24,620 nt of DNA from RGIG3013 sp045538935. Lineage in GTDB: Bacteria; Bacillota; Clostridia; Oscillospirales; Acutalibacteraceae. The notes under the pieces were generated by a model. The model saw nothing but the letters and a program-made list of their open reading frames with translations. It ran no database searches and was not told where the DNA came from. The position numbers were made by a program, and so were the translations under genes. The stretch is taken from NCBI GenBank assembly GCA_045538935.1, contig JAZQEI010000014.1, positions 1 to 24,620 of the forward strand, read 5' to 3'. Of this stretch, positions 14,110 to 21,781 are shown piece after piece. Positions within the stretch are counted from its first letter, which is position 1. Each line of letters begins with the position of its first letter.

Positions 14110-16455
14110 ATGATAAAAATTCTTTTTGATAATGATTGGAAATTTATGGTTGGAAATTTTAGCGTTATTGATGCTGTTGGTCCAACTAAATGCGGTATAT
14201 ACAAAAGTGGTGTCTCTGGTAAAGCATTTGATGATAGCAAATGGGATACTGTAAATTTGCCACATGATTACAGATTAAATTTCCAAAAAGAAAAATCAAA
14301 TAAGAATGCCGATAATTTAGCCGATATTCCCGCTATGCAACAAATTGACTCTCATCTTACTACAGTTGGTTCTATTATTGGACGTCCTGCATGGTATAGA
14401 AAGCATTTTGTGTTAGATAAAGAAAATTATACGGATAAAGAAATTTTTATAAAATTTGATGGCGCTTTTAGAGATTATACAGTTTATTTAAATGATTGCT
14501 ATATAGGCAACCATCAAAGCGGATATACCGAGTGTGTTTTTAATATAACAGATTTTGTTGATTTAGAAAATGAAAATGTATTATCGGTAAAAATAAATCC
14601 TCAAGATAGCGAGGGCTGGTGGTATGAAGGTGCAGGTATCTACCGTCATGTTTGGTTGTTAAGCGCTCCTAGTACACATTTTGATGTTCATGGTGTATTT
14701 GTAAAGAGTGATGTTGATTTAGCAAATAACATTGCCACACTTAATATTGAATCTACTATAATTTCATCTGAACTAAATAACAAAAATTTACAAATCACAC
14801 ATGAAATTATTGATGAAGACTTAAATATCGTTGCCAGCGTTTCTGATAATGTTAAAAATATTAAACTTGGTGAAAACACTCACAGCACTTGTGTACGAAT
14901 AGATTCGCCAAATCTTTGGAACACAAAAAATCCACATATGTATAAAATTATATCAAAATTGTCTAATGGTGATGTTTATGAAGATAGTTTTGGTATTAGA
15001 AAAATAGAATTCCACAAAGATAAAGGTTTCTTGTTAAACGGTGAACAAATTAAATTAAAAGGTATGTGTATACATCAAGACCACGCAGGTGCCGGTGTTG
15101 CTCATTTTGATAGTTTACATCAATATAGAATTGACATATTAAAAGAAATGGGCTGTAATGCTATTCGAACCGCTCACAATAACCCTGCTCCAGAATTTTT
15201 GGATTGCTGTGATAAGAACGGTATCTTGGTAATGGACGAAAATAGAGTTCTGAGTACAGATATGGTTCACTTAGAAGAACTTAAAACCATGGTTAAGCGT
15301 GATAGAAATCATCCATCAGTAATAATGTACTCTGTCGGAAATGAAGAAAATCTTGTTCAGCACACCTCTATTGCAGCAAAAACTACCAAACGAATAAGGA
15401 ATTATGTTGAGCAATTAGATGGTACCCGACCAATTACTTCAGCATTAATTTACTGGGATTTTGTAGCATTAAAGAATATAAATGATCCCAAATTTTGTGA
15501 CATGCAAATAAATGAATTAGATATTATTGGTATGAATTACTGTTTTCACATTTGGAATGATATGCACAAAGTTTATCCCAATAAACCGTTTGTATCAACC
15601 GAAGTAACATCCCTTATGCATACAAGAGGTGTTTATTTTGATAACAAAGATCGTTGTCAAGTTGGAGCTTTTGATCCTAACAGAAAAGGCGGATACGATT
15701 ATTGGAAAATAACCTCTGAAAACGATTATATAAGTGGTATGTTTGTATGGACTGGTTTTGATTATCACGGTGAGCCCACTCCGTATGCTTGGCCTGCAGT
15801 TGTTTCTCAATTCGGCGTATGTGATTTATGCGGATATAAAAAGGATGCCTTTTATTATTATAAGTCTGTATGGCGCGATGAACCAATGGTGCACATTGCT
15901 CCGCACTGGAATTGGGTTGGCAAAGAAGATGAGTTTAAAATGGTTGGCTGTTTTACTAATGGCGATGAAATAGAGTTAGTGTTAAATGGTAAAGTTATAG
16001 ATAGAAAACCGGCTGAACAATATAATTATACATATTTTAAGCTTGATTACGAGCCGGGTACATTGGTTGCCAATGCTTATAAAAACGGCAAACTAATTGC
16101 AAGCGACACCGTACAAACAACCAATGCTCCCACACAGTTAAAACTTGAACTTTTATCTAGCCAAGCCGAGCCTAATGGTGAATGTTACAGTATTTTTAAA
16201 GCATATGCTATTGATGATTTTGGACGCGAAGTACCCGACGCTCAAAACAACTTACAAATAATTTTAAGTGATGGCGTAACACTCGTGGGTGTTGGTAATG
16301 GTGACCCCAAAGACCATATGAATGAGCGCGAACCGTTTGTAAACTTATTTAATGGTTTAGCTCAAATAATTGTTAAAAACGGCACTGATTGCAGTAAGGA
16401 TAGAACAATTAAGATAACTACACCGTCACTAAAATCTGCAGAATATAAATTTTAA
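14110..16455 (+). CDS. Glycoside hydrolase family 2 (beta-galactosidase-like)
   Basis: 781 residues starting at an ATG with GAGGTGG upstream. Domains in order are a GH2 sugar-binding jelly roll (about 1-190, ending 'GWWYEGAGIYRHVWLL') and an immunoglobulin-like domain (about 195-300). The TIM barrel (about 305-585) starts with 'FLLNGEQIKLKGMCIHQDH'. It is followed by a DUF4982-type domain (about 595-680) and a C-terminal GH2 domain 5 (about 685-780). The acid/base is Glu412 in 'SVGNEEN' and the likely nucleophile is Glu498 in 'FVSTEVTS'. 'RTAHNNPAPEFLDCCDKNGILVMDE' is the usual substrate-site strand. There is no signal peptide, so it is cytoplasmic and probably acts on imported oligosaccharides. 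Family members of this layout include beta-galactosidases and beta-glucuronidases, and the sugar specificity cannot be settled here. It is monocistronic, with no transporter or regulator nearby. Confidence 0.93.
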   Translation: MIKILFDNDWKFMVGNFSVIDAVGPTKCGIYKSGVSGKAFDDSKWDTVNLPHDYRLNFQKEKSNKNADNLADIPAMQQIDSHLTTVGSIIGRPAWYRKHFVLDKENYTDKEIFIKFDGAFRDYTVYLNDCYIGNHQSGYTECVFNITDFVDLENENVLSVKINPQDSEGWWYEGAGIYRHVWLLSAPSTHFDVHGVFVKSDVDLANNIATLNIESTIISSELNNKNLQITHEIIDEDLNIVASVSDNVKNIKLGENTHSTCVRIDSPNLWNTKNPHMYKIISKLSNGDVYEDSFGIRKIEFHKDKGFLLNGEQIKLKGMCIHQDHAGAGVAHFDSLHQYRIDILKEMGCNAIRTAHNNPAPEFLDCCDKNGILVMDENRVLSTDMVHLEELKTMVKRDRNHPSVIMYSVGNEENLVQHTSIAAKTTKRIRNYVEQLDGTRPITSALIYWDFVALKNINDPKFCDMQINELDIIGMNYCFHIWNDMHKVYPNKPFVSTEVTSLMHTRGVYFDNKDRCQVGAFDPNRKGGYDYWKITSENDYISGMFVWTGFDYHGEPTPYAWPAVVSQFGVCDLCGYKKDAFYYYKSVWRDEPMVHIAPHWNWVGKEDEFKMVGCFTNGDEIELVLNGKVIDRKPAEQYNYTYFKLDYEPGTLVANAYKNGKLIASDTVQTTNAPTQLKLELLSSQAEPNGECYSIFKAYAIDDFGREVPDAQNNLQIILSDGVTLVGVGNGDPKDHMNEREPFVNLFNGLAQIIVKNGTDCSKDRTIKITTPSLKSAEYKF

Positions 16456-16494
16456 ATAATAAAAGGCTACCGTTTAAGGTAGCCTTTTATTATT
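16455..16494. terminator. Bidirectional terminator between GH2 and malic enzyme genes
   Basis: A perfect 17-bp stem (16455-16471 with 16478-16494) and a 6-base loop. It overlaps the last base of the GH2 stop codon and ends four bases before the malic enzyme stop. Confidence 0.93.
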
Positions 16495-16497
16495 AAA

Positions 16498-17670
16498 CTA
16501 TATTCTGGCAACACCGCTATCTCTTGCGGCTTTTGCAACAGCTTTTGCGACCGTAGTGGAAATTCTGCTATCAAAAGCTTTAGGAAGAATGTATTCTGGG
16601 GTAAGTTCTTCATCAGATACAAGTGATGCAATTGCATATGATGCAGCCATTTTCATTTCATCATTAATGTCAGATGCTCTAACATCTAATGCGCCGCGGA
16701 AAATGCCCGGGAAAGCCAAAACATTGTTAATTTGGTTCGGGAAATCAGATCTACCGGTACCAACAATATATGCTCCTCCCTGTTTTGCTTCATCAGGCAT
16801 AATTTCTGGTGTTGGGTTGGCCATTGCAAAAACAATAGGCTTTTCCGACATTGTAGACACCATTTCAGGCGTTAGCATTTTGGGTGCGGATACGCCTATA
16901 AAAACATCAGCGCTTTTAATTACATCAGATAACTTACCTGTTTCTAACATAGGATTAGTTTTTTCAGCAAGCGCTTTGTGTGCATCAGAGAGTTCTGGCA
17001 TACCTTTTGCAATAGCGCCAAATTTATCACACATTATAAGGTTTTTAACGCCTAGCTTCAACAAATGCTCGCCAATGGCGGTGCCGGCAGCGCCAGCGCC
17101 GTTTATTACGCATTTAATGCCAGAAATATCTTTTTTAACTATTTTAAGTGAATTAAGCATTGCTGCCGCAACAACAATTGCTGTACCATGTTGGTCATCG
17201 TGAAAAACAGGAATATCACATTTTTCCTTTAGCTTTTTTTCAATTTCAAAGCAGCGTGGAGCCGCAATATCTTCAAGATTTATACCGCCAAAACTGCCCG
17301 AAATTTTATATACTGTATCTACTATTTCGTCAACATCGTTAGATCTTATACAAATTGGAAATGCATCTACACCGGCAAACTCTTTAAATAAAACACATTT
17401 ACCTTCCATTACCGGCATTCCGGCTTCCGGACCAATATTACCAAGGCCCAATACGGCAGAGCCATCGGTTATAACACCAATTAAGTTCCACCTTCTTGTT
17501 AACTCAAATGATTTGTTATAGTCTTTTTGAATTTCTAAGCAAGGTTGAGCAACACCCGGAGTATACGCAACTGATAAATCTTCACTACTTGTTACGTGGG
17601 TTCTGGAAACAACCTCTATTTTACCCTGCCATTCATGATGTTTTTGTAATGCTTTTTCTTTAATATCCAT
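16498..17670 (-). CDS. NAD(P)-dependent malic enzyme, short form
   Basis: 390 residues, the short prokaryotic malic enzyme without the phosphotransacetylase-like tail. The N-terminal malic domain has 'SVAYTPGVAQPCLEI' (catalytic Tyr), 'GNIGPEAGMPVMEGKCVLFKEFAGVDAFPI' (catalytic Lys) and metal-binding residues in 'GGINLEDIAAPRCFEIE' and 'VFHDDQHGTA'. The C-terminal Rossmann domain has 'INGAGAAGTAIGEHLL', then 'MANPTPEIMPDEA' and 'TGRSDFPNQINNVLAFPGIFRGALD'. It oxidatively decarboxylates malate to pyruvate and CO2 in the cytosol. The acidic end after the second strand ('IMCDKFG') suggests NAD rather than NADP. It starts 12 bases after the Ldh-family dehydrogenase stop, with its GGGTGAT ribosome binding site in that gap, so both are made from one transcript and work around malate and pyruvate. 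Confidence 0.95.
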   Translation of the reverse strand: MDIKEKALQKHHEWQGKIEVVSRTHVTSSEDLSVAYTPGVAQPCLEIQKDYNKSFELTRRWNLIGVITDGSAVLGLGNIGPEAGMPVMEGKCVLFKEFAGVDAFPICIRSNDVDEIVDTVYKISGSFGGINLEDIAAPRCFEIEKKLKEKCDIPVFHDDQHGTAIVVAAAMLNSLKIVKKDISGIKCVINGAGAAGTAIGEHLLKLGVKNLIMCDKFGAIAKGMPELSDAHKALAEKTNPMLETGKLSDVIKSADVFIGVSAPKMLTPEMVSTMSEKPIVFAMANPTPEIMPDEAKQGGAYIVGTGRSDFPNQINNVLAFPGIFRGALDVRASDINDEMKMAASYAIASLVSDEELTPEYILPKAFDSRISTTVAKAVAKAARDSGVARI

Positions 17671-17682
17671 AAACTATCACCC

Positions 17683-18804
17683 TTATTTATACGAGCTTTG
17701 TTTTGCTGTTGAAAAATCAACGTCACCTAAATATTTAACACTATCCATGCCAAGATAATTGCATAAATCCTTCATTTCGGCAACGGTGTTAATATTAACA
17801 TCAATGCCATTTTTCATTCGATCTGCATAGGCTAAAATTTCTTTTTCGCCATGCGTATAAATACGTTCGGCACCATCAGCCTTAGGTGCATCGCGTAGTT
17901 CTTGTAAGAATGTAGAAAATCGTTGTTCCATTTCCTTTGCATCGCCAAAAATTTTAGGATCAATAGCCATAAATCCGTGGCAAGTGCCACCTTTAACGTT
18001 AACGTGTGTATGATTAGATGTTAGGCCACCCGAGAAAATTGAGCAGAAAATTTCACAAAGCATACCATAACCGTATCCTTTATGACCACCAAGTGTTTCG
18101 GTGTCACCACCAAGTGGAACTATTCCGCCACCATTTTTAGCAACAATATTTTTTAATACTCTAGAAGCATCGGTACAGGGTTTGCCGTTTTCATCTAATG
18201 CCCAACCATCTGGCAAAGGTTTAGATAACTTATTATATATTTCGAGTTTTCCTCTTGTAACTACTGTAGTTGAAGAATCAAAGAAAAACGGATAAGGCTT
18301 GGCAGGCATAGAAATCGCAATTGGGTTAGAACCAAGCATTGCCAAGCGAGAATATGTTGGTACCATTATAGCTTCAGAATTTGTCATTGCAAATCCTATT
18401 AGTCCATTGTCACAAGCCATTTTAGCATAGTAACCTGCAATGCCAAAGTGATTTGAATTTTTAACACTTACAATGGCCATTCCGCTTTTCTTAGCCTTTT
18501 CAATTGCTAAATTCATAGCCGAAATTGAAACTAGCTGCCCCATGCCATCGTGTGCGTCTATAACTGCAGAAACCGGTGTTTCAAAAATTATTTCAGGCTT
18601 TGCATCAATATGTATCAAACCTTTTTCTATTCCCTTGTGATAGCGCACTAGCCGTTGCATACCGTGTGATTCGATTCCGTAAACATCTGATAACAATAAT
18701 ACATCGGTAATGCTAGCGGCTTCGTCTTTGGTAAATCCAAATTTTTCGAATGCATCGCAACAAAAGGTTTTTAGATTTTCGTATGAATATCTGATATAGC
18801 TCAT
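17683..18804 (-). CDS. Ldh-family (type 2) malate/lactate dehydrogenase
   Basis: 373 residues with AGGGGG before the ATG. Sequence signs of the Ldh_2 (malate/L-lactate/ureidoglycolate dehydrogenase) family, which is unrelated to classical LDH, include 'LLLSDVYGIESHGMQRLVRY' and 'VIDAHDGMGQLVSISAMNLAIEKAK'. 'SVKNSNHFGIAGYYAKMACDNGLIGFAMTNSEAIMVP' carries the catalytic His region. 'LGSNPIAISMPA' and 'GGHKGYGYGMLCEIFCSIFSGG' are also present. It is a cytosolic NAD(P)H enzyme that interconverts a 2-hydroxy acid and a 2-oxo acid. Coupling with malic enzyme points to malate/oxaloacetate as the substrate, or to lactate formed from the pyruvate product. The exact specificity is not readable. It is the first gene of a two-gene operon with its own promoter. 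Confidence 0.92.
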   Translation of the reverse strand: MSYIRYSYENLKTFCCDAFEKFGFTKDEAASITDVLLLSDVYGIESHGMQRLVRYHKGIEKGLIHIDAKPEIIFETPVSAVIDAHDGMGQLVSISAMNLAIEKAKKSGMAIVSVKNSNHFGIAGYYAKMACDNGLIGFAMTNSEAIMVPTYSRLAMLGSNPIAISMPAKPYPFFFDSSTTVVTRGKLEIYNKLSKPLPDGWALDENGKPCTDASRVLKNIVAKNGGGIVPLGGDTETLGGHKGYGYGMLCEIFCSIFSGGLTSNHTHVNVKGGTCHGFMAIDPKIFGDAKEMEQRFSTFLQELRDAPKADGAERIYTHGEKEILAYADRMKNGIDVNINTVAEMKDLCNYLGMDSVKYLGDVDFSTAKQSSYK

Positions 18805-18827
18805 ATATATACCCCCTATTTAACAAT

Positions 18828-18856
18828 ATTATAGTACAATTATAACTGAAAATCAA
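18828..18856 (-). promoter_or_regulatory. Sigma-A-type promoter of the dehydrogenase/malic enzyme operon
   Basis: On the minus strand, TTGATT (18851-18856), 17 bases and a perfect TATAAT (18828-18833), 23 bases before the ATG. Confidence 0.75.
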
Positions 18857-18873
18857 CTTATACAATATAGTAA

Positions 18874-18909
18874 AAAACAAGAGCCGTTTAATTAAACAGC
18901 TCTTGTTTT
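18874..18909 (-). terminator. Terminator of the NlpC/P60-like gene
   Basis: An 18-bp arm pair (18874-18891 with 18892-18909) with one C-A mismatch. The T-run of the minus-strand transcript lies at its left end. Confidence 0.88.
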
Positions 18910-18910
18910 A

Positions 18911-20251
18911 TTATTTGTTTTCATCGATTTGCGAAGTTATAGAAGTAGCTAATTCGCTATTATTAGCAGTCTTACCTTTTTGTGCGTTTAAAGTGAAACT
19001 AGCATGGTTTAAACTGTTGTTATTTGGTGTTAGCTTTATAGATTGAACTGAATTGTCACAACTGTACTCATTAGGAACACTAATGGTAAGCTCGTATTCA
19101 ATATATGATAGCTTATCTATGGAAATTTTACCCTCGGAGTTGGTAGTACCAAGATCACGTGTGTTGCCGGTAGATTTGTTCTTTAGTACAACCGATACAT
19201 TGCTGATTGCATTACCGTCTTGATCTTTAACGTTAACCTCTAAAACGGCCGACATTCTAACAACCGATGGAGTCGATATTACGGCAATCGGAAAAACAGG
19301 ATCAGGACCGAAAAGCATACGTTCTACAGCACACATTTCGGGACCATTTTTGTTACCGGTATGGTAAACCCAATGGTTACCGTTTTTGTAGCCAGCATAT
19401 ACAACCGCATGGTTGCCGTAATCTCTGTTGTGGTCGGCGCTTCTGAATATTAAAATTGAACCAATAGGTATCTCTTGATGCGGCTTAAAATCAATATAAC
19501 CTGAACTTGTTTTTTTAGCATCAAATGGTATGGAATACGAATAGCCTAATTCTATCCATTGTTTTGCAGCCTTGTACCAATCATTCGCATTAACCGAACT
19601 TTCTGGACGCGGTAGCATAGATGTGTCTATGCCTGCAACATTGGGTAAATAGTTAAAATAATTATATGTTACATATGATGCACAAACTAGTCCGCCTTTT
19701 TCAAAAGCTTTAATGTTTGGTTTACCCTCTGATGTAACTTCATATCCGCTTGAGCCACCACCAAAAGTTATATTAGATAACCAACCATAACCGCGTTTAT
19801 ATCTTGCTAATATGTAAACCCACATTTTGCCGTCTGCTCTGTGCTTTTCAAGGTTGTAGCCGGTATAAACAAGAGCATCCATAAATAGATTATCTTCAAT
19901 ATTTAGATTGGTATTATATTTGTATTCGCCGTTTGCTGTAGGTTTATAAACGGGCGCTGCTGATGTTACAGGATCGGGTTCTTTTGATGTAGTAACAGAT
20001 GAGTTTGGTTTTTTTGACGTTGTAGTTGTTTGACTGGTTTCGGTTTCAGAAGATGACTCTTCAGAAGTTGTTGTAACCATTTCAGAAGTTTCTTCAAAAG
20101 AAACAAAAGAAGAAACATCGTCATTATCTTTACTTTTATAAACAACAAAAAAACTTGCAATTATAATGCTGACTATTATAATCGCAGATACTGCAACTGT
20201 AATTACTTTATTATATTTTAAAAAGGACAAAATATTATTTAAAAAGCTCAT
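18911..20251 (-). CDS. Membrane-anchored NlpC/P60-like protein with C-terminal Cna_B/SpaA-like domain
   Basis: 446 residues. There is a basic N-terminus, a single membrane segment at about 16-37, and a Ser/Thr/Glu-rich linker at about 43-95. A papain-like domain spans about 105-315, and a beta-sandwich at about 328-400 ('LEVNVKDQDGNAISNVSVVLKNKSTGNTRDLGTTNSEGKISI') resembles Cna_B/SpaA or carboxypeptidase-regulatory folds. The tail is Asn/Ser-rich. In the papain-like domain Cys190 in 'GGLVCASYVTYNYF' and His281 in 'GNHAVVYAGYKNGNHWVYH' sit as the NlpC/P60 catalytic pair. The 'DCSGF' motif is replaced by 'LVCAS', so the domain is divergent. It is probably an outward-facing cell-wall peptidase or amidase. 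It is monocistronic, with promoter and terminator. Activity is inferred. Confidence 0.72.
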   Translation of the reverse strand: MSFLNNILSFLKYNKVITVAVSAIIIVSIIIASFFVVYKSKDNDDVSSFVSFEETSEMVTTTSEESSSETETSQTTTTSKKPNSSVTTSKEPDPVTSAAPVYKPTANGEYKYNTNLNIEDNLFMDALVYTGYNLEKHRADGKMWVYILARYKRGYGWLSNITFGGGSSGYEVTSEGKPNIKAFEKGGLVCASYVTYNYFNYLPNVAGIDTSMLPRPESSVNANDWYKAAKQWIELGYSYSIPFDAKKTSSGYIDFKPHQEIPIGSILIFRSADHNRDYGNHAVVYAGYKNGNHWVYHTGNKNGPEMCAVERMLFGPDPVFPIAVISTPSVVRMSAVLEVNVKDQDGNAISNVSVVLKNKSTGNTRDLGTTNSEGKISIDKLSYIEYELTISVPNEYSCDNSVQSIKLTPNNNSLNHASFTLNAQKGKTANNSELATSITSQIDENK

Positions 20252-20289
20252 TTTTTAACCTTCCTTGTAGTTTTTTGTCGCCTTGAATG

Positions 20290-20318
20290 ATTTTATAACT
20301 CAAAGTACAAAATGTCAA
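20290..20318 (-). promoter_or_regulatory. Sigma-A-type promoter of the NlpC/P60-like gene
   Basis: On the minus strand, TTGACA (20313-20318), 17 bases and TAAAAT (20290-20295). Fifteen bases around the -35 box (CAAAATGTCAAGGAA on the plus strand) are identical to those at the tRNA-Leu promoter. Confidence 0.65.
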
Positions 20319-20350
20319 GGAATAAATATTGGATATTAATTATGAAAACA

Positions 20351-20378
20351 GAAAGAGCACGGATAATCGTGCCCTTTC
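20351..20378 (-). terminator. Terminator of the cotJ operon
   Basis: 11-base arms (20351-20361 with 20368-20378, one A-C mismatch) just past the cotJC stop. The downstream U-tract on the minus strand is short and interrupted. Confidence 0.65.
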
Positions 20379-20381
20379 TTA

Positions 20382-20978
20382 TTATTTATCAAAACCAGGG
20401 TTAAATGCGTAGAAGTTTTTTGCATTTAAGCGGTCTGTTGCAAGACGTAATCCTTCACCAAAGCGTTGATAATGCACAACTTCACGTTGACGTAAAAATT
20501 TAATTGCATCATTAACGTCCGGATCATCACTAAATCTTAAGATATTATCGTAGGTTGTACGTGCTTTTTGTTCTGCGGCCAGGTTCTCGTGCAGATCGGT
20601 AAGAACATCGCCCTTTGACTGAATATATGCGGCAGTAAACGGAACTCCTGCAGCTGATGATGGATATATTCCGTTTGTATGATCTATAAAGTAAGCGTCA
20701 AAACCACCGGTTTTTATATCTTTTTCGCTTAAATTACGTGTTAACTGATATACAATTGCACCTATCATTTCTAGGTGGGCTAACTCTTCTGTACCAATAT
20801 CGGTTAATAGTCCTTTAAGTTCGGGATATGGCATTGCAAATCTTTGGGAGAGATAACGTAGACTTGCTGCAAGTTCGCCGTCTGGACCACCATATTGTGA
20901 AATTATAAGTGATGCCAGTTTAGGATTAGTGTTTTTAATTTTAACCGGATACTGAAGTTTTTTCTCGTATTGCCACAT
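20382..20978 (-). CDS. cotJC: Spore coat protein CotJC (manganese-catalase-like)
   Basis: 198 residues. The start 'MWQYEKKLQYPVKI' and 'ISQYGGPDGELAASLRYLSQRFAMP' are characteristic of CotJC. The helical bundle carries the di-metal ligand pattern of manganese catalases: Glu in 'GPDGELAASLRYL', 'GTEELAHLEMIG' (Glu and His), then 'ENLAAEQKARTTYDNIL' and 'REVVHYQRFGEGL'. In Bacillus CotJC is an inner coat component. The ATG overlaps the cotJB stop (TAATG), and GGAG lies inside cotJB, so translation is coupled. It is the last gene of the cotJABC operon. Catalase activity is plausible from the ligand set but not shown. Confidence 0.95.
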   Translation of the reverse strand: MWQYEKKLQYPVKIKNTNPKLASLIISQYGGPDGELAASLRYLSQRFAMPYPELKGLLTDIGTEELAHLEMIGAIVYQLTRNLSEKDIKTGGFDAYFIDHTNGIYPSSAAGVPFTAAYIQSKGDVLTDLHENLAAEQKARTTYDNILRFSDDPDVNDAIKFLRQREVVHYQRFGEGLRLATDRLNAKNFYAFNPGFDK

Positions 20979-21250
20979 TAAAACATCATCTCCTTATTGT
21001 TTTCCCATGGCCATGGATCGTTTATCCATTCCCAACGATTATTACCGTAAATATCGTTGGCTGTAATTGGGCCGAATTTTTCCTCAAACTCTTTTTTTAG
21101 AGCATTGGCTAGTTGTTTGTATTTTTTATAGCTTTCAAGAGCTTTTTTATCGTTTGGGTGGGTATCAAGATAAATGTGCATCTCCCACGCTGCAAATTGT
21201 GCGCCTGAAAGTTTTCTTAAAAGCGTTTGTCTATCGTCCAAAATATTCAC
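20978..21250 (-). CDS. cotJB: Spore coat protein CotJB
   Basis: 90 residues. 'LRKLSGAQFAAWEMHIYLDTHPNDKKALESYKKY' and the C-terminal 'NRWEWINDPWPWE' are the CotJB signatures. It is mainly helical with no catalytic motif, and is needed together with CotJA and CotJC for proper coat assembly in Bacillus. The gap to cotJA is only six bases and the stop overlaps the cotJC start. Confidence 0.95.
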   Translation of the reverse strand: MNILDDRQTLLRKLSGAQFAAWEMHIYLDTHPNDKKALESYKKYKQLANALKKEFEEKFGPITANDIYGNNRWEWINDPWPWENNKEMMF

Positions 21251-21256
21251 CTTCTG

Positions 21257-21490
21257 TTAACGTGTATTTCTTTTTCCTAAAAAAGGTTTATCTAATTCCG
21301 GAAATAATGTTCCATTTTTTAATGCGGTTGTATTGTCATACACGCTTGTAAAAGTTTGAAACGGAACATAAGCCATTGTTAACGGGCATGAATCTACCTG
21401 TGGGCAGACTTTGTCCGTGCAATTACTATCTTCATGAGTCTTTGGCATAAAAAAATTATTAAAAGTTAAAAAATCATCCATTGTTTTCAC
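21257..21490 (-). CDS. cotJA: Spore coat associated protein CotJA
   Basis: 77 residues, with AAGGAG seven bases before the ATG. The core 'CPLTMAYVPFQTFTSVYDNTTALKNGTLFPELDKPFLGK' is the CotJA pattern. The N-terminal part is a species-specific extension with three cysteines ('NCTDKVCPQVDSCPL'). It is a small coat protein deposited by the mother cell. It is the first gene of the operon. I looked for a sigma-E or sigma-K promoter in the 60 bases upstream and found none I would defend. Confidence 0.93.
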   Translation of the reverse strand: MKTMDDFLTFNNFFMPKTHEDSNCTDKVCPQVDSCPLTMAYVPFQTFTSVYDNTTALKNGTLFPELDKPFLGKRNTR

Positions 21491-21545
21491 TCCTTGAGGT
21501 TTCTCCCCTTTTTCAGTTTATTCAAATTAATACACCTTGACACAC

Positions 21546-21573
21546 AAAAAGCAGCCGTATGAATGCGGCTGCT
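21546..21573 (-). terminator. Terminator upstream of cotJA, probably for radA
   Basis: A perfect GC-rich stem (21551-21557 with 21566-21572) followed on the minus strand by TTTTT. It would stop the radA transcript about 160 bases beyond its stop and insulate cotJ. Confidence 0.8.
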
Positions 21574-21616
21574 GAATAATTTAACAATTATTTTATAAAC
21601 TATTATGGGTGAAATT

Positions 21617-21781
21617 ATGGGTATAATAACGTGCGGTGAAGAATGCAAACATCAAAAAGAGGGCTATTGTAACTTAGAGAATGCATCTAAAATTACCAAT
21701 ACAGATAAAAAATGTCCGTATTTTGAAAACAAGTTATTTAATAAAATCAATAGCGTCTCTAATAGTTCTAACTCCAATTAA
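21617..21781 (+). CDS. Tiny four-cysteine protein
   Basis: A 54-residue frame from ATG 21617 to TAA 21781. GGGTGA at 21607-21612 is well placed for this ATG, while the in-frame ATG at 21605 overlaps it. The protein starts 'MGIITCGEECKHQKEGYC' and continues 'NLENASKITNTDKKCPYFE'. Cys6, Cys10, Cys18 and Cys33 resemble a small metal-binding or disulfide motif. The pattern matches, from memory, a short clostridial protein family sometimes carried in databases as 'hydroxymyristoyl-ACP dehydratase', a name that does not fit such a small Cys protein. Its last 16 codons overlap, in antisense, the 3' end of radA, and the tail there (Asn/Ser-rich) may be non-essential. The radA transcript would run antisense across the whole gene before reaching its terminator. 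No good promoter was found. Confidence 0.65.
   Translation: MGIITCGEECKHQKEGYCNLENASKITNTDKKCPYFENKLFNKINSVSNSSNSN

Noticed and set aside
16556..17203. Plus-strand open frame of 215 codons opposite the malic enzyme
   Set aside because: It mirrors the codons of a well-conserved enzyme; no motif and no convincing start.
21491..21550. Sporulation sigma-factor promoter before cotJA
   Set aside because: A sigma-E or sigma-K promoter is expected, but no pair of -35 and -10 boxes with proper spacing could be defended.
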